From Massilia alkalitolerans DSM 17462 (GTDB lineage: Bacteria > Pseudomonadota > Gammaproteobacteria > Burkholderiales > Burkholderiaceae_D): 36,068 bases of DNA. Numbering within the stretch: the stretch's first letter is position 1; every line of letters starts with the position of its first letter. The notes under the pieces are model-generated. The model made no database searches. It was not told the DNA's origin and was given only the letters and a program-made list of their open reading frames with translations. The translations under genes were made by a program, and so were the position numbers. This document shows positions 7,838 to 17,245 of this stretch, in pieces. The DNA is taken from NCBI RefSeq assembly GCF_000427785.1, contig NZ_ATYR01000042.1:1-36068 (forward strand), written 5' to 3'.

Positions 7838-9242
7838 GCCAGGACGCTATGCCGTTGTAGAGCGCGGGCAGGTCCAGGTGGCCTCGGCACTGGCGCTGGC
7901 TGACGGTGTGCGTCCAGGCATGCGGGTCGGTGGCGTAGCCGCACTCTCGCCGGCGACGGTCATGCTCGAGCGCGACCCTGCGCGTGAGGCCGCCGCCCTG
8001 GAAGCGATCGCCGTGGCCTTGATGCAGTACACGCCTGACGTCGCCTATGAAAGCGACCACGGGGTACTCCTTGACGTGGGGCCGTCCTTACGACTCTTCC
8101 GCGGGGCACGGCGCCTGTGCGCCTTGGTGCGCCATAGCGTTGCGAGGCTGGGCTTCACCGTGCTTTTGGCAGCGGCCCCGACTGCCGGCGGTGCATGGCT
8201 TCTGGCCCGAGCGCCGCGCGAGCGCGGCGTGATCCTCCGCCGGCGCTGCCTGCGTGGTTCAACGTTGGCGGCGCTGCTGGACCGTCTTGGCTGCCATCTG
8301 CTCCCGATGACCACCCCGTACCACGCCTGGCTGCACGCCATCGGCGTGGCGGACCTTGGCGCGCTGCGGCGGCTGCCGCGGGCCGGGCTCTTGCGTCGTA
8401 CCAGCAAGGCCCTGGTCGAGGAGCTCGATCGTGCCTACGGTGACCTGCAGGAGATGCGGAAGTGGATCCGCCCGCCTGCGCACTTCACAGCCCAGGTGGA
8501 GACCTTTGAACGCGTGGAGCATGCCGAAGCCCTGATGTCGGGCGCCACGGGCCTCATCTTGCAAATGACAGGCTGGCTGGCCGCCCATCAGCTGGCCGTC
8601 ACCACCTTCACATTGGCACTCCAGCATGAGCGCGGGCGGGGGGCCGTAGCGCCGACAGTGCTTTCAATTACCCTTGCGCAGCCGGTGTGGAAGGAAGACC
8701 ATTTGCTGCGCTTGCTGAAGGAGCGGCTGGCAAAAATGGAGTTGTCGACGTTCGTGCTGGGGCTCAAGCTGGACGCGGGCCAGCTGCAGCCTATGGCGCC
8801 GCCCACGGAGGACCTGTTTATGGAACCGGGCGGCTCGCCAGAAGACTTCGATCGCCTGCTGGAGCTGCTGGCGGCGCGCCTGGGCGCGGAGAACGTGCTG
8901 ATGCCGTCGCAGGAGCCCGACCACCGCCCGGAAGTGTGCAATACCTGGGTGCCGGCCTCGGCGAAGGTACGCGAGGGCGCGCCGCGCGATCCTGAACTGC
9001 TTGAGAGACCCTCGCTCGTGCTGCCCAAGCCGATCCGGCTGTTGGTGCGTAACGAGCGGCCTTTCTATGGGAGCCCGCTACGCATCATTGCGGGGCCCGA
9101 GCGGATTGAGGCCGGGTGGTGGAACGATCAGACGGTGGCGCGCGACTACTACGTCGCCCAGGGCGAGGACGCGTCGTGCTTCTGGATTTATCTGGAACGC
9201 ACGGCCGATGCCCAGTGGTACCTGCATGGGTTGTACGGTTAA
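7770..9242 (+). CDS. imuB: ImuB, catalytically inactive Y-family polymerase-like mutasome protein
   Basis: ImuB is the hub of the ImuA-ImuB-DnaE2 mutasome. It bridges the beta clamp and DnaE2 and has no polymerase activity of its own. The ~490-residue protein opens MRCLISLHLPLLPLEALRP and continues with a palm-like region (GVRPGMRVGGVAALSP, DVAYESDHGVLLDVGPSLRLF). It then has helix-hairpin-helix residues (IGVADLGALRRLPRAGLLRR) and a little-finger-like C-terminal half. ATG 7770 is preferred because GGAG (7759-7762) is 7 bases away, whereas ATG 7764 is too close. The frame is intact although both partners are damaged. It may be transcribed only by chance readthrough from the ars side. Confidence 0.9.
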   Translation: MRCLISLHLPLLPLEALRPSWSEPGRYAVVERGQVQVASALALADGVRPGMRVGGVAALSPATVMLERDPAREAAALEAIAVALMQYTPDVAYESDHGVLLDVGPSLRLFRGARRLCALVRHSVARLGFTVLLAAAPTAGGAWLLARAPRERGVILRRRCLRGSTLAALLDRLGCHLLPMTTPYHAWLHAIGVADLGALRRLPRAGLLRRTSKALVEELDRAYGDLQEMRKWIRPPAHFTAQVETFERVEHAEALMSGATGLILQMTGWLAAHQLAVTTFTLALQHERGRGAVAPTVLSITLAQPVWKEDHLLRLLKERLAKMELSTFVLGLKLDAGQLQPMAPPTEDLFMEPGGSPEDFDRLLELLAARLGAENVLMPSQEPDHRPEVCNTWVPASAKVREGAPRDPELLERPSLVLPKPIRLLVRNERPFYGSPLRIIAGPERIEAGWWNDQTVARDYYVAQGEDASCFWIYLERTADAQWYLHGLYG

Positions 9243-12200
9243 ATGCCTGGCGCCTCACCACCGGCCCCATATGGGGCCTCGCCAGGGGGCATGCTCCCCG
9301 ACTACGCGGAACTGCAGTGCGTGAGCCACTACACGTTCCTGCGAGGCGCGTCAGCGCCTGACCAGCTCGTGGCGCGGGCGGCCGAATTGGGCTACCACGC
9401 GCTGTGCATCGCCGACGAATGCACGATGGCTGGCGCAGTAAAGGCGCACATGGCGGCGAAGGAGGCCGGGCTCAAGCTTGTGATCGGCAGCCAGATGACC
9501 GTCACGCCGATCGATGGAAGCCCTCCCTTTGCCCTGCTGATCCTGGCGGAAAACAAGAACGGGTATGGGAATCTTTGCGAGCTGATCACCGCCGCGCGGA
9601 TGCGCGCGCCCAAGGGTGAATACCTGGTTCGTCCCAACGACTTCGCGGCCCCACCTGCGGACCTGGCCCACCTGCGTGGCATGCCGGACTGCCAGCTCGT
9701 GCTGCTGCCCCGATACGGCGCGCCGCGGGAAGAGCTCGACAAGCAGGCCGCCTGGTTGCTGCACTGCGCGCCAGGGCGGGCACGCATCGCCATCACCTTG
9801 CATTTCCGCTCCCGCGACGAGTCGCACAAGGCGACTGTGGCTGCCGTGGCTGACTACTACCACCTGCCGATGGTCGCGACAGGTGACGTGATGATGCACG
9901 TGCGCTCCTACAAGCCCGTGCAGGACACCATGACATTCGTCACAGCGTCCCGGTGGCCCAGTGTGGCCGGCGCCTGGCGCCCAACGCGGAGCAGCACCTG
10001 CGCCAGCGCCTGCGGCTGGGGAATATCTACGGCCGGGCGGCGCTGGCGGAAACGGTGCGGCTCGCGAATCTGTGCACCTTCAGCCTGGACGAGCTGCGCT
10101 ACGAGTATCCACAGGAGCTGGTACCGGAAGGCGAGACGGCCACCACCTACCTGCGCAAGCAGGCATACATCGGGGCTCACTGGCGGTACCCCGCGGGCAT
10201 TCCCCACAACGTGCAGGACCTGATCGAGCGCGAGCTGGCGCTGATCGCCGAGATGCAGTACGAGAACTACTTCTTGACGGTGTACGACATCGTCGCCTTC
10301 GCCCGCGCGAACAAGATCCTCTGCCAAGGGCGCGGCTCGGCCGCAAATTCGGCCGTGTGCTTCTGCCTCGGCGTGACCGAGGTCGATCCAGCGCGCGGCA
10401 CCTTGCTCTTCGAGCGGTTCATCTCGAAGGAGCGGGACGAGCCCCCAGACATCGATATCGACTTCGAGCACCAGCGGCGCGAAGAGGTGATTCAGTACCT
10501 GTACAAGAAATATGGCCGCACACGCGCCGCGCTCACGGCCGTGGTCACGAGCTATCGCCCGAAAAGCGTACTGCGCGACGTCGGCACCGCGCTGGGCATC
10601 GACCTGTCGATCGTCGACAAGGTCGCGGGCGCGGCCAGCGGCTACTCGGGCCGGGCCGACATGCGCCAGCGGCTGACCGACTGCGGCATGGATCCCGATT
10701 CGGAACTGGCCGAGCGCTGGAGCGGGCTGGTCGAGCACATGCTGAATTTTCCGCGCCACATGTCGCAGCATCCGGGCGGCTTCGTGCTGGCGCGAACGAA
10801 ACTGTCACGCCTGGTGCCGGTGGAAAACGCGAGCATGGAAGACCGCACGATTATCCAGTGGGACAAGGACGATATCGACGCCGTCGGGCTCCTGAAGGTC
10901 GACATCCTGGCGCTGGGCATGCTGAGCGCAATTCAACGCACGCTGGAAATCATCAGCGCCGAGCGCGGCGAGCGGTTCGAGCTGAAAGACGTGCCGGCCG
11001 AGGACCCCGCGACCTACGAGATGATCACGCAGGCAGACACGATCGGTGTCTTCCAGATCGAAAGCCGCGCGCAGATGTCGATGCTGCCGCGCATGAAGCC
11101 GCGGACCTTCTACGACCTGGTCATCGAGGTGGCGATCATCCGGCCGGGTCCAATCCAGGGCGGCATGATCCACCCGTACTTGCGCCGGCGCGAGGGTACC
11201 GACCCGGTGTCGTACGAAAGCCCGGAGATGGAGAGCGTGCTCTCGCGCACGCTCGGCATCCCGATCTTCCAGGAGCAGGTGATGCAGATCGCGATGGTGG
11301 CCGCAGGGTTCACCGCCGGCGAAGCCGATCAGCTGCGCCGCGCGATGGCCGCCTGGAAGCGGAAGGGTGGCCTGGAGAAGTTCGAGGCGAAACTCATGGA
11401 AGGCATGGCCGCGCGCGGCTATAGCCCGGAGTTCGCCGTGGGCATCGTTGGCCAGATCCGAGGCTTTGCCGAATACGGTTTCCCCGAATCCCACGCGGCC
11501 AGTTTCGCATTGCTGGCGTACGCATCGAGCTGGCTGAAGTGTCACGAGCCGGCGGCTTTTTTGACCGCCCTGTTGAACAGCCAGCCGATGGGCTTCTATT
11601 CGCCCTCCGCGCTGGTGCAAGACGCGCGGCGCCACGGGGTCGAGGTGCTGCCGGTCGACGTGCTGGTGAGCCGGTGGGAGGCCGCGCTGGAGACGGCGCC
11701 GAGCGGCGCAAGGGCGGTGCGGCTCGGGTTGAACAACGTGCGCGGCATGCAGCGCGAAGCGGCCTGGCGCATTGAAGAGGCGCGCGCTGCGCGACCGTTC
11801 AAGGATGTGCACGATCTCGGCCTGCGCGCGGCGCTCGACGCCGAGATCCTGAAGTTGCTGGCGTCAGCTGGCGCGCTGGCCGAGCTCACCGGGAACCGGC
11901 GCCAGGCCATGTGGGTGGCCGCCGGCAGTGCACCTGGACGCGACCTGCTGCGCGAGGCACCGGTTCATGAAGAAGAGCTGGCGCTGGCAGCGCCGACCGA
12001 GGGCCAGGACCTGGTGCAGGACTACCTCCATACCGGCCTCACGCTCGGGCGCCATCCGCTTGCCCTGCTGCGCGAACGTCTTCATGCACAGCGGTTCGTG
12101 CAGGCGGAGGTGCTGCAACAATATCCGGACGCACGGTTGGCGCGCGGCTGCGGCCTGGTGACCGTACGCCAGCGTCCCGGAACTGCCAACGGCGTGGTCT

Positions 12201-12415
12201 TCATCACGCTGGAAGACGAGACCGGCAACGTGAACGTGATCATCTGGCCCAGCTTGGTTGAGCAGCAGCGCCGCGAGGTGATGAGCTCCCGTCTGCTCGG
12301 TGTGTATGGCCAGTGGCAGTCCAAGAACAACGTCCGGCACCTGGTGGCTAAGCGGCTGGTGGACATGTCGCACCTATTGGGTGAGCTCGACACGCGCAGT
12401 CGGGATTTCCACTGA
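9243..12415 (+). pseudogene. dnaE2: DnaE2 error-prone DNA polymerase, frameshifted
   Basis: DnaE2 is the C-family translesion polymerase of the mutasome. The N-terminal PHP part (9243 to about 9935) contains LPDYAELQCVSHYTFLRGAS, GYHALCIADECTMAG and VATGDVMMHVRSYKPVQDTM. The rest continues in another frame from about 9935 to 12415. It has LAPNAEQHLRQRL, the GRGSAANSAVCFCLGVTEVD segment, catalytic PDIDIDF (10445-10465), PGPIQGGMIHPYLRRR and the C-terminal OB-like region. Joined, the length is ~1057 residues, as expected. The break falls near 9931-9937. Loss of one base (or four, by family pattern) explains it, and there is no homopolymer run. A GTG at 9953 could start a PHP-less fragment, but that is unlikely to be functional. 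Confidence 0.88.
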
Positions 12416-12468
12416 AGAGGAGACGCAAGTCGTCCCCGACAGAGGTGCGCACCCAAGCCAGGTTCCGG

Positions 12469-12504
12469 CCACTCCCGACCTTCGAGTTGAGGGTAGGGGA
12501 GTGG
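12469..12504. terminator. Hairpin between convergent genes, possible terminator
   Basis: CCACTCCC (12469-12476) pairs perfectly with GGGAGTGG (12497-12504). A smaller hairpin, AGCTC-TAAC-GAGCT, follows at 12506-12519. There is no T run, so intrinsic termination is doubtful. The position after dnaE2, facing a convergent gene, is suitable. Confidence 0.35.
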
Positions 12505-12529
12505 CAGCTCTAACGAGCTTGTGCGGCTG

Positions 12530-12952
12530 CTACTTCGACCGGCGAGGACTCGGCGCGTTTCTCGTGGGGCCGGGCGCCGCCGGCGTCATCGCAGCTTTCA
12601 TGGACGCCGCGAGTTCATCCTGGCTTGGCGGAATTTCGTCGTACCAGTCGTAGGCATAGACTTTCTCCCGCGCGCCGTCCAGCGCGGCAGGATCGAGCGG
12701 GATGTCTTGGCCCGGCGTGCCGCGGCCTTTGCCGACCACGATCGTGGTCAGCGGGGGAAGGCCCTGCTCGATACAGTAGAAAGCGACGTGGCCCAGGATC
12801 TTGTCGAGGACGCCTGCGGCCTTCCGCTGGAACATCTTGACCGACAGCCCTTCGTAGGTCAGGGTCTGCCGATTCATCGCCGCGCCGACGAGGATGATCC
12901 ATGCCTGGAGAGCGCGGGCGGGGTGCTTGGAGGAAGGGTTGAATTGGGGCAT
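12530..12952 (-). CDS. Conserved hypothetical protein, 140 aa
   Basis: I do not recognise a named family. The protein is soluble. Its N-terminal two thirds look folded (HPARALQAWIILVGAAMNRQ, YEGLSVKMFQRKAAGVLDKIL, then LPPLTTIVVGKGRGTPG and VYAYDWYDEIPP), and the proline/alanine-rich tail looks disordered. The GKGRGTPG loop resembles a phosphate- or nucleic-acid-binding turn, but this is only an impression. Similar small proteins recur on accessory DNA of proteobacteria, from memory and unverified. It is convergent with dnaE2 and lies 54 bp after the next minus-strand gene, so it probably belongs to that operon. Confidence 0.75.
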   Translation of the reverse strand: MPQFNPSSKHPARALQAWIILVGAAMNRQTLTYEGLSVKMFQRKAAGVLDKILGHVAFYCIEQGLPPLTTIVVGKGRGTPGQDIPLDPAALDGAREKVYAYDWYDEIPPSQDELAASMKAAMTPAAPGPTRNAPSPRRSK

Positions 12953-13006
12953 GTGATCCTTGCGTCGGCTGCCGGCCGAAAGCGGGCGCGCGGGTGCGCA
13001 ATTGGG

Positions 13007-13354
13007 TCAGGGTAAAGCGGTATGCTTGTCCACCAGGTGGGCCAGCGCCGGCGCCAGGTCAGGCCCGTACTTTTGTTCGATCTCTTCGGCCGCGGTGAGG
13101 AAGTCGGCAAAGTCGGCTATCTCCTGCTGTGTGTAGCCGCGCAGGCGCGAGAAGGTCGCCCAGTCGCCGGCATGGTAGGCCGCGCGCTGCTCGGCAGACC
13201 AGTTATCGGGGTCGCTGATCATTTCAGCGCGTCCTGTCCGGTCGACGAGTTCGATGAGGCGAAGAAGTAGCGGGTCAGCACGGTGCTCGGGTAGCAGCTG
13301 TAGTGCGTCGATGTCGAGCGGTCCCATGTGGTCGCCGTAGCGTGGCACGTCCAT
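13007..13354 (-). CDS. Hypothetical protein, about 115 aa
   Basis: The function is unknown. ATG 13352-13354 is taken as the start, 2 bp past the stop of the upstream gene, which points to translational coupling. The frame is open further upstream, but that part overlaps the neighbouring gene and has a biased arginine composition. The product is mostly helical and acidic (LLLRLIELVDRTGRAEMI, YTQQEIADFADFLTAAEEIEQKY). No motif, signal peptide or membrane span is seen. Confidence 0.65.
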   Translation of the reverse strand: MDVPRYGDHMGPLDIDALQLLPEHRADPLLLRLIELVDRTGRAEMISDPDNWSAEQRAAYHAGDWATFSRLRGYTQQEIADFADFLTAAEEIEQKYGPDLAPALAHLVDKHTALP

Positions 13355-13356
13355 TT

Positions 13357-13878
13357 CTAGTCGAAGATCACGGTGGCGTCGTGCGCAATGGCGAACGGCT
13401 GCTTGCAGCGGTCGCATGTGTCTTGGCGACCGCGGGGGTCTGCGTGCCACTCGAAGGTGGTGCGACAGTGGGGGCAGTCGGTCGACGGATTGTGCGTGCG
13501 CACCTCGGTGACCACTGCCAGGCCAGCCTCCACTGCCGACGCACGCTCGGGCGAGGCAAGTTGGCGCTGGGCCAGCTCGAACAGCTCGTTGACCTCGAGG
13601 TGGGCTTGGACTTCACCTGCAAAGCGAACTTCGTTTCCGGGCAGTGTGTGAAGTAGATCGGAGAAGTAGGTCTTCGTGCCGGTAGTTGGGAGCGCCCGAC
13701 GTACTTGGTCGATGAGCTTCAGTCCAGCGCGATGCTGACCCTGCAGATGCATGAGACAGCCCATGGCGAACAGGTCGGCGTACAGCATGAAATTGTCGGG
13801 ATAGCGCGCGAGGAGCTCAGCATGTAAGCGCGCTGCGGGGGATTGTTTGTCACCTGCTCGTGATGCAGTAATGCTCAT
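13357..13878 (-). CDS. Hypothetical protein with C-terminal CxxC zinc ribbon, 173 aa
   Basis: The first ~125 residues form a helical, TPR-like array (LHAELLARYPDNFMLYADLF, HLQGQHRAGLKLIDQVRRAL). The tail has two CxxC pairs, CPHC and CDRC, 21 residues apart in a TTFEWHADPRGRQDT context, typical of a zinc ribbon. The start at 13878 has AGGAG 6 bases upstream. It heads a minus-strand operon with the two genes that follow. A scaffold or nucleic-acid-binding role is possible but not shown. Confidence 0.7.
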   Translation of the reverse strand: MSITASRAGDKQSPAARLHAELLARYPDNFMLYADLFAMGCLMHLQGQHRAGLKLIDQVRRALPTTGTKTYFSDLLHTLPGNEVRFAGEVQAHLEVNELFELAQRQLASPERASAVEAGLAVVTEVRTHNPSTDCPHCRTTFEWHADPRGRQDTCDRCKQPFAIAHDATVIFD

Positions 13879-13915
13879 GCTTGCTCCTGACTATGAATAG
13901 ATGATGTTAACGCAG

Positions 13916-13943
13916 AGTATCAAAAATATTTTCATCGGAGCAA
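13916..13943 (-). promoter_or_regulatory. Probable promoter of the minus-strand operon starting at 13878
   Basis: On the minus strand TTGCTC (13938-13943) and GATACT (13916-13921) are spaced by 16 bases, about 40 bp before the gene start. The whole 13879-14009 gap is very AT-rich compared with its surroundings and also contains TATAAT at 13947-13952 on the plus strand, which could serve the divergent fic gene. Confidence 0.4.
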
Positions 13944-14009
13944 TTTTATAATCGTTTTTTTTTGTGCGACACTCATTTTTATACAAAAGTTTTTTACTTT
14001 ATTTGAAAA

Positions 14010-15587
14010 ATGACGGATCACATCGGATTTAAGTGGGTGGCGGAGCACCTCAACATCAAGCCCGTACAGCCATTTGCGGTAGAGAGCAAAGTAGGCACGT
14101 CGCGCCGTACGGTGGTCAATCCTACCAGAGAGGAGACCTATAGCGCCTCAGCTCGGCCGGACCCAACGATCGCTGATCACCTCACATTTGGCCTGAAGCA
14201 CGAACTGGTCAATCTCGAGTTCCTGGCAAGGCTTTTTGCCGTGCTGGACCCGATGGTGCTCGAAGCCTGGATCCGCAGCGAGCCCACGGGCGCATATGCG
14301 AGGCGGGCTGGCTTCTTGTTTGAGTGGCTCACAGGCCAAACCCTCAACGTGCCCGATACGCCGTCCGGGAATTATGTCGACGCCCTGGACGCAGACGAAT
14401 TCCTTGTCGCCGCCCGACCGAGAAACGTGCAGCGCTGGCGCGTCAGAGATAACCTGCCCGGCACCCGCGATTTCTGCCCGACCATCCGCCGGACTGACGC
14501 GGTGCGCGAGCTCGAGCACTACGACTGCGCGGCCGCGCTGGATTCTCTGGAGGTACAGTTCGGCGCCGACATTCTCATGCGCAGCGCAGCCTGGCTGTCG
14601 ATCAAGGAGAGCCGTGCATCGTTCGCCATCGAGAACGAGGAAAAGCAGGTCGATCGAGTAAAGCGTTTCGCCGCGGTCATGGAGCGCCGCTGCGGCCAGA
14701 GCGGTCACCCGCTCGCGCTGGATGTGCTGACCGAGCTTCAAACCGAAATCTTGGGCACGGCCACGCGCTACGGCGTGCGCCAGTCGCCGGTTATCGTCGG
14801 GCACACGCACGGCTTCGACAACATCGTGGACTACATCGGGCCACCGTGGGAGCGCACGGCCGAGTTCCTGGAGGGGCTCCGGCAAAGTATGGCTCGGACC
14901 GTCGGCGCTTCGCCGGTGCTGCGCGCGTCGATTGCGTCGTTCGGCTTCGTCTATATTCACCCGATGAGCGATGGCAACGGCCGCATCTCCCGCTTCTTGG
15001 TCAACGACGTCCTGCGCCGAGACGGCGCTGTTCCGCCACCGTTCATCCTTCCGATCTCTGCGACCATCACCAACAAGACGCAGCATCGCGCTGGATACGA
15101 CCGGGCGCTGGAGACGCTCTCACGGCCGTTGATGGCCAAGTACCAGGATCATTACCACTTCGGGGCCGCGTACACATGCCCCGATGGCGTCCAGACCAAC
15201 TTCTACTTCGACGCTTACGAGGACGCATTACCGGCCTGGCGCTACCCAGACCTTACTCACCAGAGCGAATACATCGGCGACGTGATCCGGTTGACGATCG
15301 AGGTCGAGATGAGCAAGGAGGCAAGCTACCTGCGTGATATTGAGCACGCACGTGACAGCGTCAAGAATCACCTGGAGGGGCCGAACTCGGATATCGACCA
15401 GATCATTCGATCGGTTCGAGAGAATGGCTGGAAGGTGTCGAACAAGCTGGCCAAGGTGTTCCCTGCGCTCGCCGAACCAGAACTAGCCGCGGCAGTCGTG
15501 TCCGCGGTGCGCAACGTGTTCGAGCCGGTGTCTGATCCGGACGAAGAGGGCGGCGAAGACAACGTGGGCGAAGCGCCAGGGATGTGA
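14010..15587 (+). CDS. Fic-domain protein with N-terminal inhibitory helix (class II)
   Basis: Fic enzymes usually transfer AMP from ATP to target proteins. The core motif HPMSDGNGRISR (residues 317-328) keeps the catalytic His, acidic residue, GNGR loop and final Arg; Met replaces the common Phe at the third position. An inhibitory motif of the S/TxxxE(G/N) type is present as SFAIEN (S204-E208-N209). It lies N-terminal to the Fic core, so this is a self-inhibited class II protein needing no separate antitoxin. The 525-residue length includes a C-terminal helical region and an acidic tail. The start has no clear ribosome site (TTTGAAAA before ATG). Targets are unknown; modulation of a host protein or defence is conceivable. 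Confidence 0.9.
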   Translation: MTDHIGFKWVAEHLNIKPVQPFAVESKVGTSRRTVVNPTREETYSASARPDPTIADHLTFGLKHELVNLEFLARLFAVLDPMVLEAWIRSEPTGAYARRAGFLFEWLTGQTLNVPDTPSGNYVDALDADEFLVAARPRNVQRWRVRDNLPGTRDFCPTIRRTDAVRELEHYDCAAALDSLEVQFGADILMRSAAWLSIKESRASFAIENEEKQVDRVKRFAAVMERRCGQSGHPLALDVLTELQTEILGTATRYGVRQSPVIVGHTHGFDNIVDYIGPPWERTAEFLEGLRQSMARTVGASPVLRASIASFGFVYIHPMSDGNGRISRFLVNDVLRRDGAVPPPFILPISATITNKTQHRAGYDRALETLSRPLMAKYQDHYHFGAAYTCPDGVQTNFYFDAYEDALPAWRYPDLTHQSEYIGDVIRLTIEVEMSKEASYLRDIEHARDSVKNHLEGPNSDIDQIIRSVRENGWKVSNKLAKVFPALAEPELAAAVVSAVRNVFEPVSDPDEEGGEDNVGEAPGM

Positions 15588-15617
15588 GTTGGCCGCTGAC
15601 TTCGGCCTGCCGCCTAT

Positions 15618-15675
15618 GCAATTTTCACTCCGCACTTCGCCGTCGACGAAGCCGACGCAGTAAAATTGCCTTTTT
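15618..15675 (+). terminator. Probable terminator after fic
   Basis: GCAATTTT (15618-15625) pairs with AAAATTGC (15662-15669), and the stem extends by ACT/AGT with one bulged base. An inner CTTCG/CGAAG hairpin sits between them. A run of five T follows. The stem-loop is large but well formed. Confidence 0.55.
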
Positions 15676-15695
15676 GCACATTCACCGATCCAATC

Positions 15696-16130
15696 ATGAA
15701 TAGCAATCCATCGCGCCACCCGCCACTGCTGGCTCACCTGAACGGCTGGCGCCGCATCGGTGTGGTGCTCGTTGGCGTCTGGCTGATCGTGGCCGGCACG
15801 ATCCTGTGGCGGGCGCCTGAGATTGTTACCGACCTCTGGCCAGGCTTGGCCGAGCCGGTGCACGGAACGCGTGCAGTGCATGCGCCTGAGCTTCAGGAGG
15901 AACTAGAGGCGGCAAAGGCCAAGAAGCTCGGCCGCGCGCTTGAGCCCTGGGAGAAGGTTTGGTATCCGACACGAGCGATCCCAGCCATCTTGCCGGCCGA
16001 GCTGCCGGTGCTCACGCGCTGGTTCCTGCTTCTATCGGTGCCGGTGCTGACCTGGCACATCGTCGAACTACTGGTCCGCTTGGTGTTGTGGATTCGAGCT
16101 GGCTTCACTGGAAGTCCAAGGCGTAAGTAG
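15696..16130 (+). CDS. Small membrane protein, about 144 aa
   Basis: The family is not recognised. Two hydrophobic spans are clear: about residues 20-38 (RIGVVLVGVWLIVAGTILW) and near the C-terminus (WFLLLSVPVLTWHIVELLVR and on). Between them is a ~65-residue loop with an EELEAAKAKKLGRALEPWEKVW helix. The basic tail (GSPRRK) suggests a cytoplasmic end. ATG 15696 is preferred to a TTG at 15666 because the extra residues overlap the terminator of fic. Such two-span proteins are common on accessory elements, and no role can be assigned. Confidence 0.65.
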   Translation: MNSNPSRHPPLLAHLNGWRRIGVVLVGVWLIVAGTILWRAPEIVTDLWPGLAEPVHGTRAVHAPELQEELEAAKAKKLGRALEPWEKVWYPTRAIPAILPAELPVLTRWFLLLSVPVLTWHIVELLVRLVLWIRAGFTGSPRRK

Positions 16131-16223
16131 CGTCGGGGCCTCGCACTGCGCCCACCTGAAGGCAACTAAGCAGCTCTTCTATTTCAATCGACAAGGCCAG
16201 TAAATGTTGGCTTGGTGCTCAGA

Positions 16224-17171
16224 TCATGGTTGATGCCCGACTCCCCAGCCGGCAAAAAATAGTGAGAACTCACGTTCTCCCACGGTATTCTTGACCTTCT
16301 CGTAGGCCGACTTCGCGTCCTTGTGACCCAGTTGTAAGGCAATGTGGAAGTAGCGTGCGGCTCGCTTGTAGTCGGGATCGACGACAGTGCAGAGCGCCAT
16401 ACCGTGCTCATACGCGGCTGTGCTGTCCATGTCGCCTACCTTTGCGCCTACGTCAATTATGGACTTGCCCGGTACTGGAAGTGGTTCTTTCGGTGCTGGT
16501 TTCGGTACCGGGGGCGGGGGTGGCGGCAGCTTCTTGAGGGCGGACTTCGCGGTCGACGAACCGTTCTCGGCGGCCCGTTTGAGCCAGTAGCGAGCAGACT
16601 CCATATCCTGTGAAATGTCGGCTGTGCCGTGGAGGTACAGCATGCCGAGCTCTTCCATAGCTTCAGTTTGAGCGCGCTCTTCGTAATCAAACACGGTGTC
16701 CAAGATAGTGCCATCACGGCCACTAGCATGACGGTCGAGATATGGGATTCTTTCAGACGCGGCACGCTCAAGCAGCTTGAGCCCCACATCTGGATCGCAG
16801 GTGATGCCGTCACCCTGGAGATACATTCTGCCGAGGGCGAGCATGGCCCTCAGCGAGCCCATGTCCGCCGCTTTTTGGTAGCGGCGTGCCGCAGTTTTAC
16901 GGTACTTCCCGGTCCCATATCCCTCTGCATAGCAACGACCGGCAAGATACTCCGCATATCCAATTTCCTCACCGGCCTTGATCAGATCGCCCAGGAACAC
17001 CTTCGGATCCGAGAATTTTCCTTCGTACTTGTGACGGATGAACGCCGCGACAAGCAAAGCATGCGCGTGGTCGGATGCCTCCAGTTCGCGCACTACCTTG
17101 ATGGGTGGCCTGGTGTCGTTGCGCAGATGCCGCCTATATGCGTCGTATGCCAGATAGTAGCCATCGCTCAT
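16224..17171 (-). CDS. Sel1-repeat (TPR-like) protein
   Basis: This ~315-residue protein has Sel1-like repeats, helical pairs that act as protein-binding scaffolds. Clear units are AEYLAGRCYAEGYGTGKYRK with AARRYQKAADMG, then RAMLALGRMYLQGDGI, then AMEELGMLYLHGTADISQDM with ARYWLKRAAENG. After a proline linker (PPPPPPVPKPAPKEPLPVP) comes AAYEHGMALCTVVDPDYKRA with ARYFHIALQLGH. No signal peptide is seen. The start was set at ATG 17171, with AAGGAG about 10 bases upstream; a TTG two codons earlier is possible. It lies 74 bp after the FtsZ-like gene on the same strand and may be its operon partner. Confidence 0.85.
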   Translation of the reverse strand: MSDGYYLAYDAYRRHLRNDTRPPIKVVRELEASDHAHALLVAAFIRHKYEGKFSDPKVFLGDLIKAGEEIGYAEYLAGRCYAEGYGTGKYRKTAARRYQKAADMGSLRAMLALGRMYLQGDGITCDPDVGLKLLERAASERIPYLDRHASGRDGTILDTVFDYEERAQTEAMEELGMLYLHGTADISQDMESARYWLKRAAENGSSTAKSALKKLPPPPPPVPKPAPKEPLPVPGKSIIDVGAKVGDMDSTAAYEHGMALCTVVDPDYKRAARYFHIALQLGHKDAKSAYEKVKNTVGEREFSLFFAGWGVGHQP

Positions 17172-17245
17172 GGTCAAAGTTCTCCTTCCGATAATAGAGG
17201 CCGCGCCGGCGGACGATAGCCTGGCGGGGTGGGGCGTATAGTTGA

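Noticed and set aside
9961..11424. 487-codon frame inside dnaE2
   Set aside because: Arginine/glycine-rich shadow of the high-GC dnaE2 coding frame; dnaE2 motifs lie in another frame.
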